Source: Azospirillum brasilense (GTDB lineage Bacteria > Pseudomonadota > Alphaproteobacteria > Azospirillales > Azospirillaceae). Taken from it: 64,000 nt of DNA. Shown one piece after another: positions 37,006 through 45,072 of this stretch. A model generated the notes under the pieces. It saw only the letters and a list, made by a program, of their open reading frames with translations. It was not told where the DNA came from and ran no database searches. The position numbers and the translations under genes are program-made. The DNA is taken from NCBI RefSeq assembly GCF_001315015.1, contig NZ_CP012914.1:744001-808000 (forward strand). Reading direction: 5' to 3'. Numbering within the stretch: position 1 is the first letter of the stretch; each line of letters starts with the position of its first letter.

Positions 37006-37407
37006 TCACCCCCCATACTGCTCGTCGGTGACCTTTTCCATCCAGTCCACCGCCTTGCCGTCCAGTTGCTCCTGGATGGCGATGTGGGTCATGAACATGG
37101 TCGGCGACGCGCCGTGCCAGTGCTTCTCGCCGGGGGGAAACCAGACGACATCGCCGGGGCGGATTTCCTCGACGGGACCGCCCTCATGCTGGACCCGGCC
37201 GAAGCCGGCGGTGACGATCAGCGTCTGCCCCAGCGGATGGGTGTGCCACGCCGTACGGGCGCCGGGTTCGAAGGTGACGCTGGCCGCCGCCGTGCGGGCC
37301 GGAGCGCTGGCCTGGATGATGGGGTCGATGCGGACGGTGCCGGTGAACCAGTCGGCAGGTCCGGTGACGGATGGCTGCGTGCCAATCCGGGTGATGTCCA
37401 TTGTCAA
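37006..37407 (-). CDS. Cupin-domain protein
   Basis: 133 aa single cupin. Metal ligands are seen in [15 protein letters not shown] (His-x-His, then Gln/Glu positions) and in PGEKHWHG (His pair about 105-108). Relatives of this size include hydroxynitrile lyases and carboxymuconolactone decarboxylase partners; the substrate cannot be told. It is outside the regulator-element set. It is separated from the tRNA gene by ~100 bp. Confidence 0.88.
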   Translation of the reverse strand: MTMDITRIGTQPSVTGPADWFTGTVRIDPIIQASAPARTAAASVTFEPGARTAWHTHPLGQTLIVTAGFGRVQHEGGPVEEIRPGDVVWFPPGEKHWHGASPTMFMTHIAIQEQLDGKAVDWMEKVTDEQYGG

Positions 37408-37511
37408 ATCCTCCGCTCGCTGCCCCAGGTCCGGGGCCGTCTGGCAGAAACAGGCAGGGAGGGCGGATGTGACCTTTCGGCGGTCCGTGGAGCAGGCACA
37501 GGAGGGGAGGT

Positions 37512-37597
37512 GGTGCGGGCGGTCGGACTCGAACCGACATATCCGTGAGGACGGCGGATTTTGAGTCCGCTGCGTCTACCAATTCCGCCACGCCCGC
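37512..37597 (-). tRNA. tRNA-Leu (CAA anticodon)
   Basis: Acceptor arms GCGGGCG and CGCCCGC pair fully, and the gene ends ACCA, so CCA is encoded. The anticodon stem GCGGA/TCCGC holds the loop CTCAAAA, giving anticodon CAA. The extra arm is long (CGTCCTCACGG), as expected for class II leucine tRNA. TTCGAGTC is the T-loop. 86 nt. Confidence 0.96.
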
Positions 37598-37734
37598 ACG
37601 GTGCCTGCCGGACCCGGCGCTCGCGGCGACCGGTGCCCGCTATATAGAGGGGAAATGGCCCTGGGACAAAGTGTTTTGTGCGGATGCGTCGGCGTGTCTG
37701 GCCTAAGCCTGTGGGGCGCGCTAATCTCACCCTC

Positions 37735-38265
37735 ATGACGAACCGCCTCCCCATCGACGATCCGCGCTACACCGCCGGGCTTCTGGCCATCGCCAGCGCC
37801 GGCGTGCTGGCCGCCGCGCTGTTTTTCCAGTTCGTGCTGGGCTACCAGCCCTGCGTCCTGTGCCTGTGGCAGCGCGTGCCCTACGGCGCGGTCATGGCCT
37901 TCGGCATCGTGACCCTGCTGTTCCGCCAGTGGCGCGGGCTGGGCGACGCGCTGCTGGTGGCGAGCGGGCTGGCCCTGCTGGCCGGTGCCGGGATCGCCGC
38001 CTACCATGTGGGGGTGGAGCAGCATTGGTGGGCCGGTACCTCGGCCTGCGGCGCTGGCGGAGGACGCGCGCCCCAGACGCTGGAGGAGTTGCGCGCCCAG
38101 GTGCTCGCCGCCCCGGTCACCCGCTGCGACGAAGTGGCGTGGTCGCTGTTCGGGATCTCGATGGCGGGCTACAACGTCGTGATTTCGCTGGCGTTGTCCG
38201 CCTTCGCCTTCGCGGCGGCCCGTGCCGCCTACATCCGGACCTCGGTTTCCAGGACCTTCGCATGA
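37735..38265 (+). CDS. dsbB: DsbB-family disulfide oxidoreductase
   Basis: 176 aa from the ATG at 37735. Inner-membrane protein with four spans that reoxidises DsbA using quinone. The first Cys pair is in GYQPCVLCLWQRVP (about 41-44). The periplasmic second pair is in TSACGAGGG and VTRCDEVAW. The last span carries GISMAGYNVVISLAL. It is coupled by ATGA to the ubiquinone gene coq7, which fits since DsbB uses ubiquinone. Confidence 0.94.
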   Translation: MTNRLPIDDPRYTAGLLAIASAGVLAAALFFQFVLGYQPCVLCLWQRVPYGAVMAFGIVTLLFRQWRGLGDALLVASGLALLAGAGIAAYHVGVEQHWWAGTSACGAGGGRAPQTLEELRAQVLAAPVTRCDEVAWSLFGISMAGYNVVISLALSAFAFAAARAAYIRTSVSRTFA

Positions 38266-38876
38266 CCCCGCTCGACGCCACTGCCGCCACCGCTTCCACC
38301 CCGCCCACCGGCGAGTCGCCCGCCCCGCGGCCCCGCCCGCGCGGGCGCCTGCCCGGCGACCCGACTCCGGAACAGCGGCTGGCGCGGATCGTGCGCGTGG
38401 ATCATGCCGGCGAGTATGGGGCCAAGCGCATCTACGAAGGCCAGCTCTCCGTCATGGGCCGCGGCCGGCACGCCAAGACCCTGCGCCACATGGCCGATCA
38501 GGAGCTGGAGCATCTCCAGTATTTCGAAAAGCAGCTTGTCGCCCGTCAGGTTCGCCCGACCGTGCTGCAGCCGCTGTGGCACGTCGCCGGCTTCCTGCTG
38601 GGCGCTGGAACCGCGGTGATGGGCGAGCGGGCGGCCATGGCCTGCACCGTTGCCGTCGAGCAGGTCATCGACGGCCATTACGAGGCGCAGCTGAAGCACC
38701 TCGGCCCGGAAGAGGAGGAGTTGAAGACCTCCATCCTCAAATTCCAGGCGGAAGAGGTGGAGCATCGCGACATTGGCCTGCTCAACGGCGCGGAGCAGGC
38801 CCCAGCCTATCCGGTGCTGTCGGCCGCCATCAAGGCCGGCACCAAGGCGGTCATCTGGGTGGCCGAACGGGTGTGA
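38262..38876 (+). CDS. coq7: Demethoxyubiquinone hydroxylase Coq7
   Basis: 204 aa di-iron enzyme that hydroxylates demethoxyubiquinol near the end of ubiquinone synthesis; membrane-associated. Carboxylate and His ligands are all visible: VDHAGEYGAKRIYEGQ, then DQELEHLQYF, AVEQVIDGHYE and AEEVEHRDIGLL. The Pro-rich first ~35 residues are an extension. ATGA overlap with dsbB gives a quinone-and-oxidation operon. Confidence 0.96.
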   Translation: MTPLDATAATASTPPTGESPAPRPRPRGRLPGDPTPEQRLARIVRVDHAGEYGAKRIYEGQLSVMGRGRHAKTLRHMADQELEHLQYFEKQLVARQVRPTVLQPLWHVAGFLLGAGTAVMGERAAMACTVAVEQVIDGHYEAQLKHLGPEEEELKTSILKFQAEEVEHRDIGLLNGAEQAPAYPVLSAAIKAGTKAVIWVAERV

Positions 38877-38913
38877 CGGGCGCGGGTGTGACCGGGGGGC
38901 GAGCGGAGCGGAC

Positions 38914-39066
38914 TCAGGCGGCTTTGCCGTCCGCTCCGGTTTCCGCCGGGATGGGTGCCGGGGCGGGCGGCGTGCCGTAGATCTCGTCCTCGCTCCGCCC
39001 GCAGCCTTCGCAATAGCCATCCTCGCCGATGATGCAGATGCCCACGCAGGGATTCTCGTCGTCCAT
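38914..39066 (-). CDS. Small Cys-rich DUF1289-type protein
   Basis: 50 aa. The DUF1289 pattern is complete: NPCVGICIIGEDGYCEGCGR, that is, four cysteines (7, 11, 19, 22), likely holding a metal, then EI-Y. A Pro/Ala tail follows. It faces coq7 and is probably a single gene. Role unknown; the family is widespread in proteobacteria and sometimes fused to reductases. Confidence 0.88.
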   Translation of the reverse strand: MDDENPCVGICIIGEDGYCEGCGRSEDEIYGTPPAPAPIPAETGADGKAA

Positions 39067-39108
39067 ACCCAAATCTTTCCCGGTCCAGTCTTCCCGATCG
39101 CGGCGTTT

Positions 39109-39672
39109 CTATATCGGATCGAGTTCGGTGTCCCAATAAAGAAAATCCCGCCAACTTTCGTGAAGGAAGTTTGGCGGGAATGCACGTCCGTTCTCTTGAA
39201 GCTGGTAGGCACTCGGCTGGAACGGGGGACTGAGGGGGATCATGCCGCAACTGTGCGGCAGCCTGTTTCCCTTCGCCAGATTGCAGGCCGAGCAGGAGGT
39301 GACGACGTTGTCCCAGGTGGTGCGCCCGCCGCGCGACCGTGGAATGACGTGGTCGAAGGTCAGTTCCTGCGTGGGAAAGTGGTGGCCGCAATACTGGCAG
39401 GTGAAGCGGTCGCGCAGGAAAACGTTGAATCGGGTGAAGGCCGGCCGCCGCGTCGCCGGGATGAACTCCTTCAACGAAATGACGCTCGGCAGCTTGACCT
39501 CGAAAGTGGGGGAGCGGACGACGCGATCATATTCGGAGATGATGTTCACCCGGTCCAGAAAGACGGCCTTGACCGCCTCCTGCCAGGACCAGAGCGACAG
39601 AGGGAAGTAGCTGAGCGGCCGAAAGTCGGCGTTCAGCACCAGGGCCGGACAGTGATCGGGTGGTGGAGCCAA
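39109..39672 (-). CDS. HNH endonuclease
   Basis: 187 aa from a TTG at 39672, selected for its AAGGGAG site six bases upstream and because the family starts with the PALVLNADFRPLSYFPLSLW segment. Zinc/HNH core: FTCQYCGHHF, ELTFDHVIPRSRGGRTTWDN and SCSACNLAKGNRLP. A widespread alphaproteobacterial stand-alone HNH gene with unknown target; not part of a visible restriction system. The leader carries an 11-bp inverted repeat (39710-39765). Confidence 0.92.
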   Translation of the reverse strand: MAPPPDHCPALVLNADFRPLSYFPLSLWSWQEAVKAVFLDRVNIISEYDRVVRSPTFEVKLPSVISLKEFIPATRRPAFTRFNVFLRDRFTCQYCGHHFPTQELTFDHVIPRSRGGRTTWDNVVTSCSACNLAKGNRLPHSCGMIPLSPPFQPSAYQLQENGRAFPPNFLHESWRDFLYWDTELDPI

Positions 39673-40004
39673 TGGCCACTCCCTTATCTGAGACGTGTCT
39701 GGAACCTTTCTGGTGTTCCGCTCCCCCTTGCGGGATGACACGCCGCCGGGTGACCGGAACACCAGATACATAGTTGATTTGTGCTTCGAACTCAATATGT
39801 CGCGCCGCACTGCGTCATTTCTTCACGATCCTGTAACCCTTTCGATGGGCAGGGCTCCGGCGTTTCCGGCAGGGCGACAGGATACCTGTGACATTTGGTT
39901 GTGGTGCCTTGAACATGCATTTTCCGACATCGTGGTTACTGAGCGTTAACCATGCTCTGAGATGGTGACGGCGCCCTAGGGGGACGCTTTCAAAGGGAAC
40001 ATCC
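39673..40004. other. 332-bp gap between HNH nuclease and small gene
   Basis: Contains an 11-bp inverted repeat CTGGTGTTCCG (39710-39720) / CGGAACACCAG (39755-39765) in the HNH leader. The rest is moderately AT-rich and holds the promoters of both neighbours. No gene seen. Confidence 0.6.
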
Positions 40005-40172
40005 ATGAGCGCCACGATCATCGACCTTGCCGAGAAACGCGCCGAGCGCGAAGAGCGCGACCGCCAGCGCCGCATTGACGCCTTCGACCGCGAACTGCGC
40101 CGCCGCCTCGCCATGTATCTGGAGGGCGAGGACATCCCGGTCGAGCCGATCAAGGACAATCCCTACATCTGA
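40005..40172 (+). CDS. Small charged protein, unknown
   Basis: 55 aa from an ATG with an AAAGGGAA site. Starts SATIIDLAEKRAEREERDR, predicted as one long charged helix, and ends IPVEPIKDNPYI. Third-base composition fits coding DNA of this genome. I do not recognise a family. It precedes gluQ by 76 bp in the same direction and may share its transcript. Confidence 0.6.
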   Translation: MSATIIDLAEKRAEREERDRQRRIDAFDRELRRRLAMYLEGEDIPVEPIKDNPYI

Positions 40173-40248
40173 CCCCCGCCATCCGCGTCCTCCATCCGCG
40201 GCGCCCGACCCACATGCGGGCCGGGCGCGGTTGGGGTATAAGGCGGGA

Positions 40249-41100
40249 ATGACCGACGTCGTCACCCGCTTTGCGCCGAGCCCGACCGGCCATCTCCATC
40301 TCGGGCACGCCCATTCCGCTCTGTTTGGCTGGACCACCGCCCGTAAGGCCGGAGGGCGCTTCCTGCTGCGCATCGAGGACATCGACCCGCAGCGCTGCCG
40401 TTCCGAGTTCGACCGCGACCTGCGCGAGGATCTGGCCTGGCTGGGCCTGACCTGGGAAGAGCCGGTGCGCCGCCAGTCGGAGCATCTCGACGATTACCGC
40501 GCTGCCTTGGCGCGGCTCGGTGGCCTGGGCGCCGTCTACCCCTGCTTCTGCACCCGCAAGGACATTGCTGCGGAGATCGCCCGCGCCGGCCATGCCCCGC
40601 ACGGGCCGGATGGTCCGCTCTATCCGGGTACCTGCCGTGGTCTATCGGAACTTGAGCGGGAAGACCGCGTCGCTGCGGGCCAAGCCTATGCCTTGCGGCT
40701 GGATGTGGAGAAGGCCATGGCGATGACTGGACCGCTGCGCTGGCACGACCGGCGGCGCGGCTGGCAGGACGCCACGCCGGGCATCCTGGGCGACGTCGTC
40801 CTGGCCCGCAAGGACGCCCCGACGAGCTATCATCTGGCGGTTACCGTGGACGATCACCTCCAGGGCGTGACCCTGGTGACGCGCGGCGAGGACCTTTTTT
40901 TCGCGACGCACGTGCATCGTCTTCTTCAAGAACTTCTTCGAGTCGTCCCTCCCGATTACGAACATCACTCTTTGCTGGTGAATGAGCGGGGCGAGCGTCT
41001 TGCCAAGCGGGACAACGCCAAGACCTTGCGATCTCTTCGGGAATCAGGGCTGACAGCGGCGGAGGTGCGCGCCTCGGCCGGCTTTCCGGAAGAGTTATGA
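40249..41100 (+). CDS. gluQ: Glutamyl-Q tRNA(Asp) synthetase
   Basis: 283 aa from the ATG at 40249. A truncated glutamyl-tRNA synthetase that attaches glutamate to the queuosine base of tRNA-Asp. FAPSPTGHLHLGHAHSALFG holds the HIGH motif. Zn ligands are in YPCFCTRKD and GTCRG. The KMSKS equivalent is ERLAKRDNAKTLR. The anticodon-binding domain of GltX is absent, as expected. No dksA neighbour. Confidence 0.95.
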   Translation: MTDVVTRFAPSPTGHLHLGHAHSALFGWTTARKAGGRFLLRIEDIDPQRCRSEFDRDLREDLAWLGLTWEEPVRRQSEHLDDYRAALARLGGLGAVYPCFCTRKDIAAEIARAGHAPHGPDGPLYPGTCRGLSELEREDRVAAGQAYALRLDVEKAMAMTGPLRWHDRRRGWQDATPGILGDVVLARKDAPTSYHLAVTVDDHLQGVTLVTRGEDLFFATHVHRLLQELLRVVPPDYEHHSLLVNERGERLAKRDNAKTLRSLRESGLTAAEVRASAGFPEEL

Positions 41101-41268
41101 TCTACCACCAACTGTGTATTACAATGATTGCCAATCTATCCGTTTGAGGCGGGTCGCCTGGAAACTCCTTCCTCTTGCACGTATCTTTTGAATCGCGACC
41201 GATTGTTTGCACTTCCCAATGGTTGGCGCCAAATGGTCGGCCGGCTTGCAATCCGAAGGGGGCAAGCG

Positions 41269-42831
41269 ATGCGAGAGGAGGATGTGGCGGGGGACGGCCG
41301 TCGTCCCGCCGCCTCCGCCGGACTGCGGCGGGTTTTCGACGCGATCGGCGTGGCGGTCGCCCTGCTCGATCGCCAGGGACGCATTGCCGATCTCAACGCG
41401 GCGATGCTGCGCGCCATCGGATGCCCGCAAGATCTGCTGATCGGGCAACCCATGGCCGGCGCGTTCGTCTGGGGCGGCCGGGAGGACGCGGCGGAGCGCT
41501 TCGCCCAGGCGATGGCCGCCGCGGGGCGGGGGCTGGTCCAGGAACTGAGCCTGACGGGTGACGGAAACTGGTTCGACATCGCGCTGACGCCGCTGACGGC
41601 GGAGCCCGGTGGCGAGCCCACCGGCATCGTCATGACCGCGGCGGACGCCAACCGCCGCATGGGCGTGGAGGCACGGCTGCGCGGACAGGAGGATCGCCTG
41701 CGCGCCGCGCAGGACGAGGTGAAGCGCGCCGGCCAGACCAAGGTGCGCTTCCTGGCGGCAGCCAGCCATGACCTGCGCCAGCCTGCCCAGTCGCTCACCC
41801 TGTTCGGCGCGGTCCTGGCGGAACGGCTGGCCGATCATCCGCAGTTGCCGCTGGTCCAGACGATGAACCGGGCGATCGAGGCGATGCGCGGCCTGCTCGA
41901 CGCGTTGCTGGACGTGTCCCGGCTCGACTCCGGGATCGTCTCGCCCGACATGGCGCCTTTCGCGGTGGCCGAAATGATGGAGCGTCTGAAGGCCGACTAC
42001 AGCCCGCGCGCGGCCGCCAAAGGACTGAAGCTGCGGGTGCGCCCGCTGAAGGCGCAGGTCCGCAGCGACGCCGCCCTGCTGGAACGGCTGTTGCGTCACC
42101 TGCTCGACAATGCGGTGCGCTACACGGCGTCCGGTGGCGTCCTCCTGGGGTGCCGGCGGCGGGGGATGATGCTGTGCATCGAGGTGGCGGACACGGGCAT
42201 CGGCATCCCCACCGACAAACTTGACGAGATTTTCGAGGAGTTCGTTCAGCTCGGCAACGTCGAACGCGACCGCAGCCGTGGCCTCGGCCTCGGGCTGGCG
42301 GTGGTGAGGCGGCTGTCGCGTCTGCTTGGCCTGCCGGTCCGCGTGCGGTCGCGTATGGGGCGGGGCACATGCTTTACGGTGGAGGTTCCCTTGCACGCTT
42401 CCTGGAATCCCAACGCGACGGAACGCGCCATGCCGTCCTTGGAACGGCCCGGCGCGCTGGCCCTGATCATCGACGACGAGGAACTGATCCTGCAGAGCCT
42501 GCGGCTTGTGCTGGAGCAGTGGGGGTGGGATGTGCTGGCCGCCGCGTCGGGGGAGGAGGCGCTGCGCCAGCTCGACGGGGCGGAGCGGCTTCCCGATGTC
42601 ATCATCGCCGACTACCGCCTGCGCCACGGGCGGACGGGGGTGGACGCCATCCGCGACGTCCACGCTTTCGCCGGAGACCTCATCCCGGCGATCCTGCTGA
42701 CCGGCGACACCAGCCCCGACCGCATCCGCGAGGCGCGGCGCAGCGGCTTCACCCTGCTGCACAAGCCGGTCACCCTGTCCGAGCTGTCGTCCCACCTGGA
42801 GGAGGCTCGGGCGCGCGCCGCGGCGGAATGA
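41269..42831 (+). CDS. PAS hybrid sensor histidine kinase (second NahK-like)
   Basis: 520 aa from the ATG at 41269 (MREEDVAGD); an in-frame ATG at 41233 is also possible. One PAS domain (about 20-130, FDAIGVAVALLDRQGRIADL), coiled coil, HisKA with His167 (AASHDLRQPAQSLTLF), ATPase with DTGIGIP and GLGLGLAVVRRL, and a C-terminal receiver with Asp448 (IIADYRLRHG). Shares HisKA, ATPase and receiver type with the kinase at 19.5 kb but has only one PAS domain. No cognate output regulator is adjacent. Soluble. Confidence 0.92.
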   Translation: MREEDVAGDGRRPAASAGLRRVFDAIGVAVALLDRQGRIADLNAAMLRAIGCPQDLLIGQPMAGAFVWGGREDAAERFAQAMAAAGRGLVQELSLTGDGNWFDIALTPLTAEPGGEPTGIVMTAADANRRMGVEARLRGQEDRLRAAQDEVKRAGQTKVRFLAAASHDLRQPAQSLTLFGAVLAERLADHPQLPLVQTMNRAIEAMRGLLDALLDVSRLDSGIVSPDMAPFAVAEMMERLKADYSPRAAAKGLKLRVRPLKAQVRSDAALLERLLRHLLDNAVRYTASGGVLLGCRRRGMMLCIEVADTGIGIPTDKLDEIFEEFVQLGNVERDRSRGLGLGLAVVRRLSRLLGLPVRVRSRMGRGTCFTVEVPLHASWNPNATERAMPSLERPGALALIIDDEELILQSLRLVLEQWGWDVLAAASGEEALRQLDGAERLPDVIIADYRLRHGRTGVDAIRDVHAFAGDLIPAILLTGDTSPDRIREARRSGFTLLHKPVTLSELSSHLEEARARAAAE

Positions 42832-42861
42832 CCGGCGGAACGGTTGTTGAGGTCGCAGCGC

Positions 42862-43710
42862 CTACCGCCGCAGGCCCCGCACGATCTCCAGATAGTCCGG
42901 CTCATCCGGCGTCAGCCAGCCGTGACGGACCATGAAGTCGATGACGACGAGATTCACGTTGAATTTCCAGTCCTTCGTCGCGCGCACCGACTCTGCGACG
43001 CGGTCCAGCGGCCACAGCTCGAACCGTTCGACCTCGCCGTCGGTGTTTTGCGGGACGAAATCCGCGTCGAGTTCCAGGTCGTAGAGGAACAGCGTGTCCT
43101 GCTTCAGCCCGGCCTCCGTCTCCATGCGGTAGGTGACGGCCCCGACGGGGACGGCACGGGACGCCAGGGCGGCGTCGATCCCCGCCTCCTCCTGCGCTTC
43201 CTTGACGAGGTTCTCCGCCAGCGTCAGGCCGATCGGCTGGCCGCCGGCGATCATGTTGTCGAGCTTGCCCGGCGCCACCTCGCGGTCGCGGGCGCGGCGC
43301 CCGATCCACAGCGACAGGCCGCCGTCCGGCTGGCGGACGAAACCGTTGACGTGCAGCCCGTAGGCGGGGGTGCCGAACTGCGCCACCACCGCGCGGTCGA
43401 TGCGCATCAGCGGCTCGGCTCCCCAGGACGGCATGACCGGGTAGAACTCGCCGCGCAGGGCGGAAACCGCCCCCGTCTCGACGAGGAACTGGGCGGCGTG
43501 CGCCAGCACGGAGGACCGCGCCTCGAAGTCGCGGACCTCCGGGGCCAGCGTCACCCGGTCGGTGGTGACGACGAAGCCCGGATCGACGCCGGGAAGCTGC
43601 TCGGCCAGCGCGTGGCGGACCCAGCCGAGACGATGGCCTTCCAGCTCGAACGGACGGAAACCGGAAAGGTCGTGCGCGTTGCACGCGCGGATGTGGTCGA
43701 GGAAGCTCAT
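42862..43710 (-). CDS. NUDIX hydrolase with DUF4743 N-terminus
   Basis: 282 aa from the ATG at 43710. The N-terminal ~125 residues (MSFLDHIRACNAHDLSGFRP onward) are the DUF4743 domain, found with thiamine-pyrophosphokinase-like NUDIX enzymes. The NUDIX domain holds the box from GGQPIGLTLAENLVKEAQEE to AGID, with KE in place of the usual RE. Substrate is probably a nucleoside diphosphate derivative. Faces the kinase gene. Confidence 0.9.
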   Translation of the reverse strand: MSFLDHIRACNAHDLSGFRPFELEGHRLGWVRHALAEQLPGVDPGFVVTTDRVTLAPEVRDFEARSSVLAHAAQFLVETGAVSALRGEFYPVMPSWGAEPLMRIDRAVVAQFGTPAYGLHVNGFVRQPDGGLSLWIGRRARDREVAPGKLDNMIAGGQPIGLTLAENLVKEAQEEAGIDAALASRAVPVGAVTYRMETEAGLKQDTLFLYDLELDADFVPQNTDGEVERFELWPLDRVAESVRATKDWKFNVNLVVIDFMVRHGWLTPDEPDYLEIVRGLRR

Positions 43711-43869
43711 GCGACCCCGTGTAGCCGCAGCGCCCCCCGCTGTGCAACCGTTCTTCCGGGAACCGATTCCTCGCCAGTCGCCCGGCCAGCCAAAAGCAAT
43801 GCCAACCGGTTGCAAAGGACGTGCTTGCGGCGTACACACACGGCCTATCGGACTCGGGAGAACAGGGCG

Positions 43870-44259
43870 ATGCCGGCGGCGTTCGGGGATTTTTCGGTTC
43901 TTGTGATAGAGGACGAGAGCTTCACCCGCATGGTGTTGGCGAAGATGCTGGCCACGCTGGGTTTCCGCTCCGTCCATCAGGCCGCCGACGGCGAGGCCGG
44001 GCTGGCCGCCGTACAGGCGCATCAACCCGATCTGGTCGTCTGCGATGTGGAGATGCAGCCGATGGACGGGTTGGGATTTCTGAAGGCCTTGCGGACCAGC
44101 CCCGACGCCCGCCACCGCGCGCTGCCGGTGGTCTTCATGACGAACCGCACCGACCAGAGCCGCATGGACGAAGCCGCAGCCTTTGGCGCCGACACCTTCA
44201 TCGTCAAGCCGGCCACGCCGGAGTCGTTGAAGGGGACGCTGGGCGCCAAGCTCGGCTGA
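43870..44259 (+). CDS. Single-domain response regulator
   Basis: 129 aa CheY-like receiver with nothing after it. Acidic pair in VIEDESFTRM, phospho-Asp in VVCDVEMQPMDGLGFLKAL (about 58), Thr/Asn in VFMTNRTDQS, Lys in FIVKPATPES. It could receive phosphate from the orphan hybrid kinases or act on a chemotaxis-like partner. Read away from the NUDIX gene, with no neighbours in an operon. Confidence 0.92.
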   Translation: MPAAFGDFSVLVIEDESFTRMVLAKMLATLGFRSVHQAADGEAGLAAVQAHQPDLVVCDVEMQPMDGLGFLKALRTSPDARHRALPVVFMTNRTDQSRMDEAAAFGADTFIVKPATPESLKGTLGAKLG

Positions 44260-45072
44260 GGACGCGTTGCGACCAAGGACGGCCCCGCCGGTCACACTTT
44301 TTCCCCGACCTGTGGCAGGACTGCAAAAACGCGGCCAAGTGCTTGATTCCAGCCGTCTTCCGTAATCCCCACGGATTGTGCGCCGCAATGGCAAAGGCGG
44401 CTCACCCAAATTCTGCCTTGTTGATCTGCTGTGATGAGGCTCACCATCCTTCTTTGGAAGGTGTGGACCACGCCCGTCGCCCATGCGTTAATATCCTGAG
44501 GCAAGGCGGCGATGGGCGCGGAAGCGGGTTGTTAAGGAATATCCGTCACGCTTGCTGTTAACCGTAGCGCCTTAGTTGGTTAGGGCGCGAGGATGCACTG
44601 GAGGTCGATGGGTGATCGGCAAGGTCCAGCGAGTCCCCGACGAACGGCATCCGGGCTGCGCTCCGGAAGCCGGTTGCAAATCTCAGCCCTGCCGACCTTC
44701 GTTTTTCTTGCGGCCCGTTCCGCCGGTGCTTGCACCCCGGCCATTCCGGACAACCCGGCCGCGTGGTCTATTACAAATGACCGGTGTCTCCGGCCGCCTC
44801 TCTTTTCAGACTATCAAGGCTTTCCTCCTGGAAAGCTCTAGGTCGAGCATTACATTCAGTTTTGAAGCATTCGAGTTTAGCACTCCGAAGGGGGCGCTTC
44901 ATTTGAACCGCAACTGGATAAAAGGTCTGGCTTTCGACGGTGAGCGGGGGTGCCGCGGGACCGTTGTGTCCGTGACGCCCCAGAGTTCGCACCTGCGGCA
45001 GGTGCCGCCCCCGCCGCCCGGGTCCCCCGGCGGCAGCCCCGACGCATCGGACTAAGAGACACGGAGAGCGGA
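44260..45072. other. 813-bp region between response regulator and prkA
   Basis: Longest gene-free stretch of the window. No frame in it has convincing coding character. It ends in the leader of prkA with two hairpins (see separate entry). The middle (about 44690-44930) is lower in GC than the surroundings. It may hold distant promoter elements or an unrecognised RNA. Confidence 0.6.
44989..45033 (+). promoter_or_regulatory. Paired hairpins in the prkA leader
   Basis: First, a perfect palindromic hairpin GCACCTGC-g-GCAGGTGC (44989-45005). Then a strong one built from GCCGCC-CGGG / CCCG-GCGGC. They lie 40-85 bp before the prkA ATG and have no U-runs. Possible protein-binding site (first) and mRNA stabiliser (second). 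Confidence 0.45.

Noticed and set aside
44310..44330. Possible sigma-54 promoter (TGGCAGGACTGC)
   Set aside because: The GG and GC blocks are too close together for a -24/-12 promoter.
44576..45055. 159-codon open frame before prkA
   Set aside because: Mixed composition, poor start, no family and it runs through the leader hairpins; treated as leader DNA.
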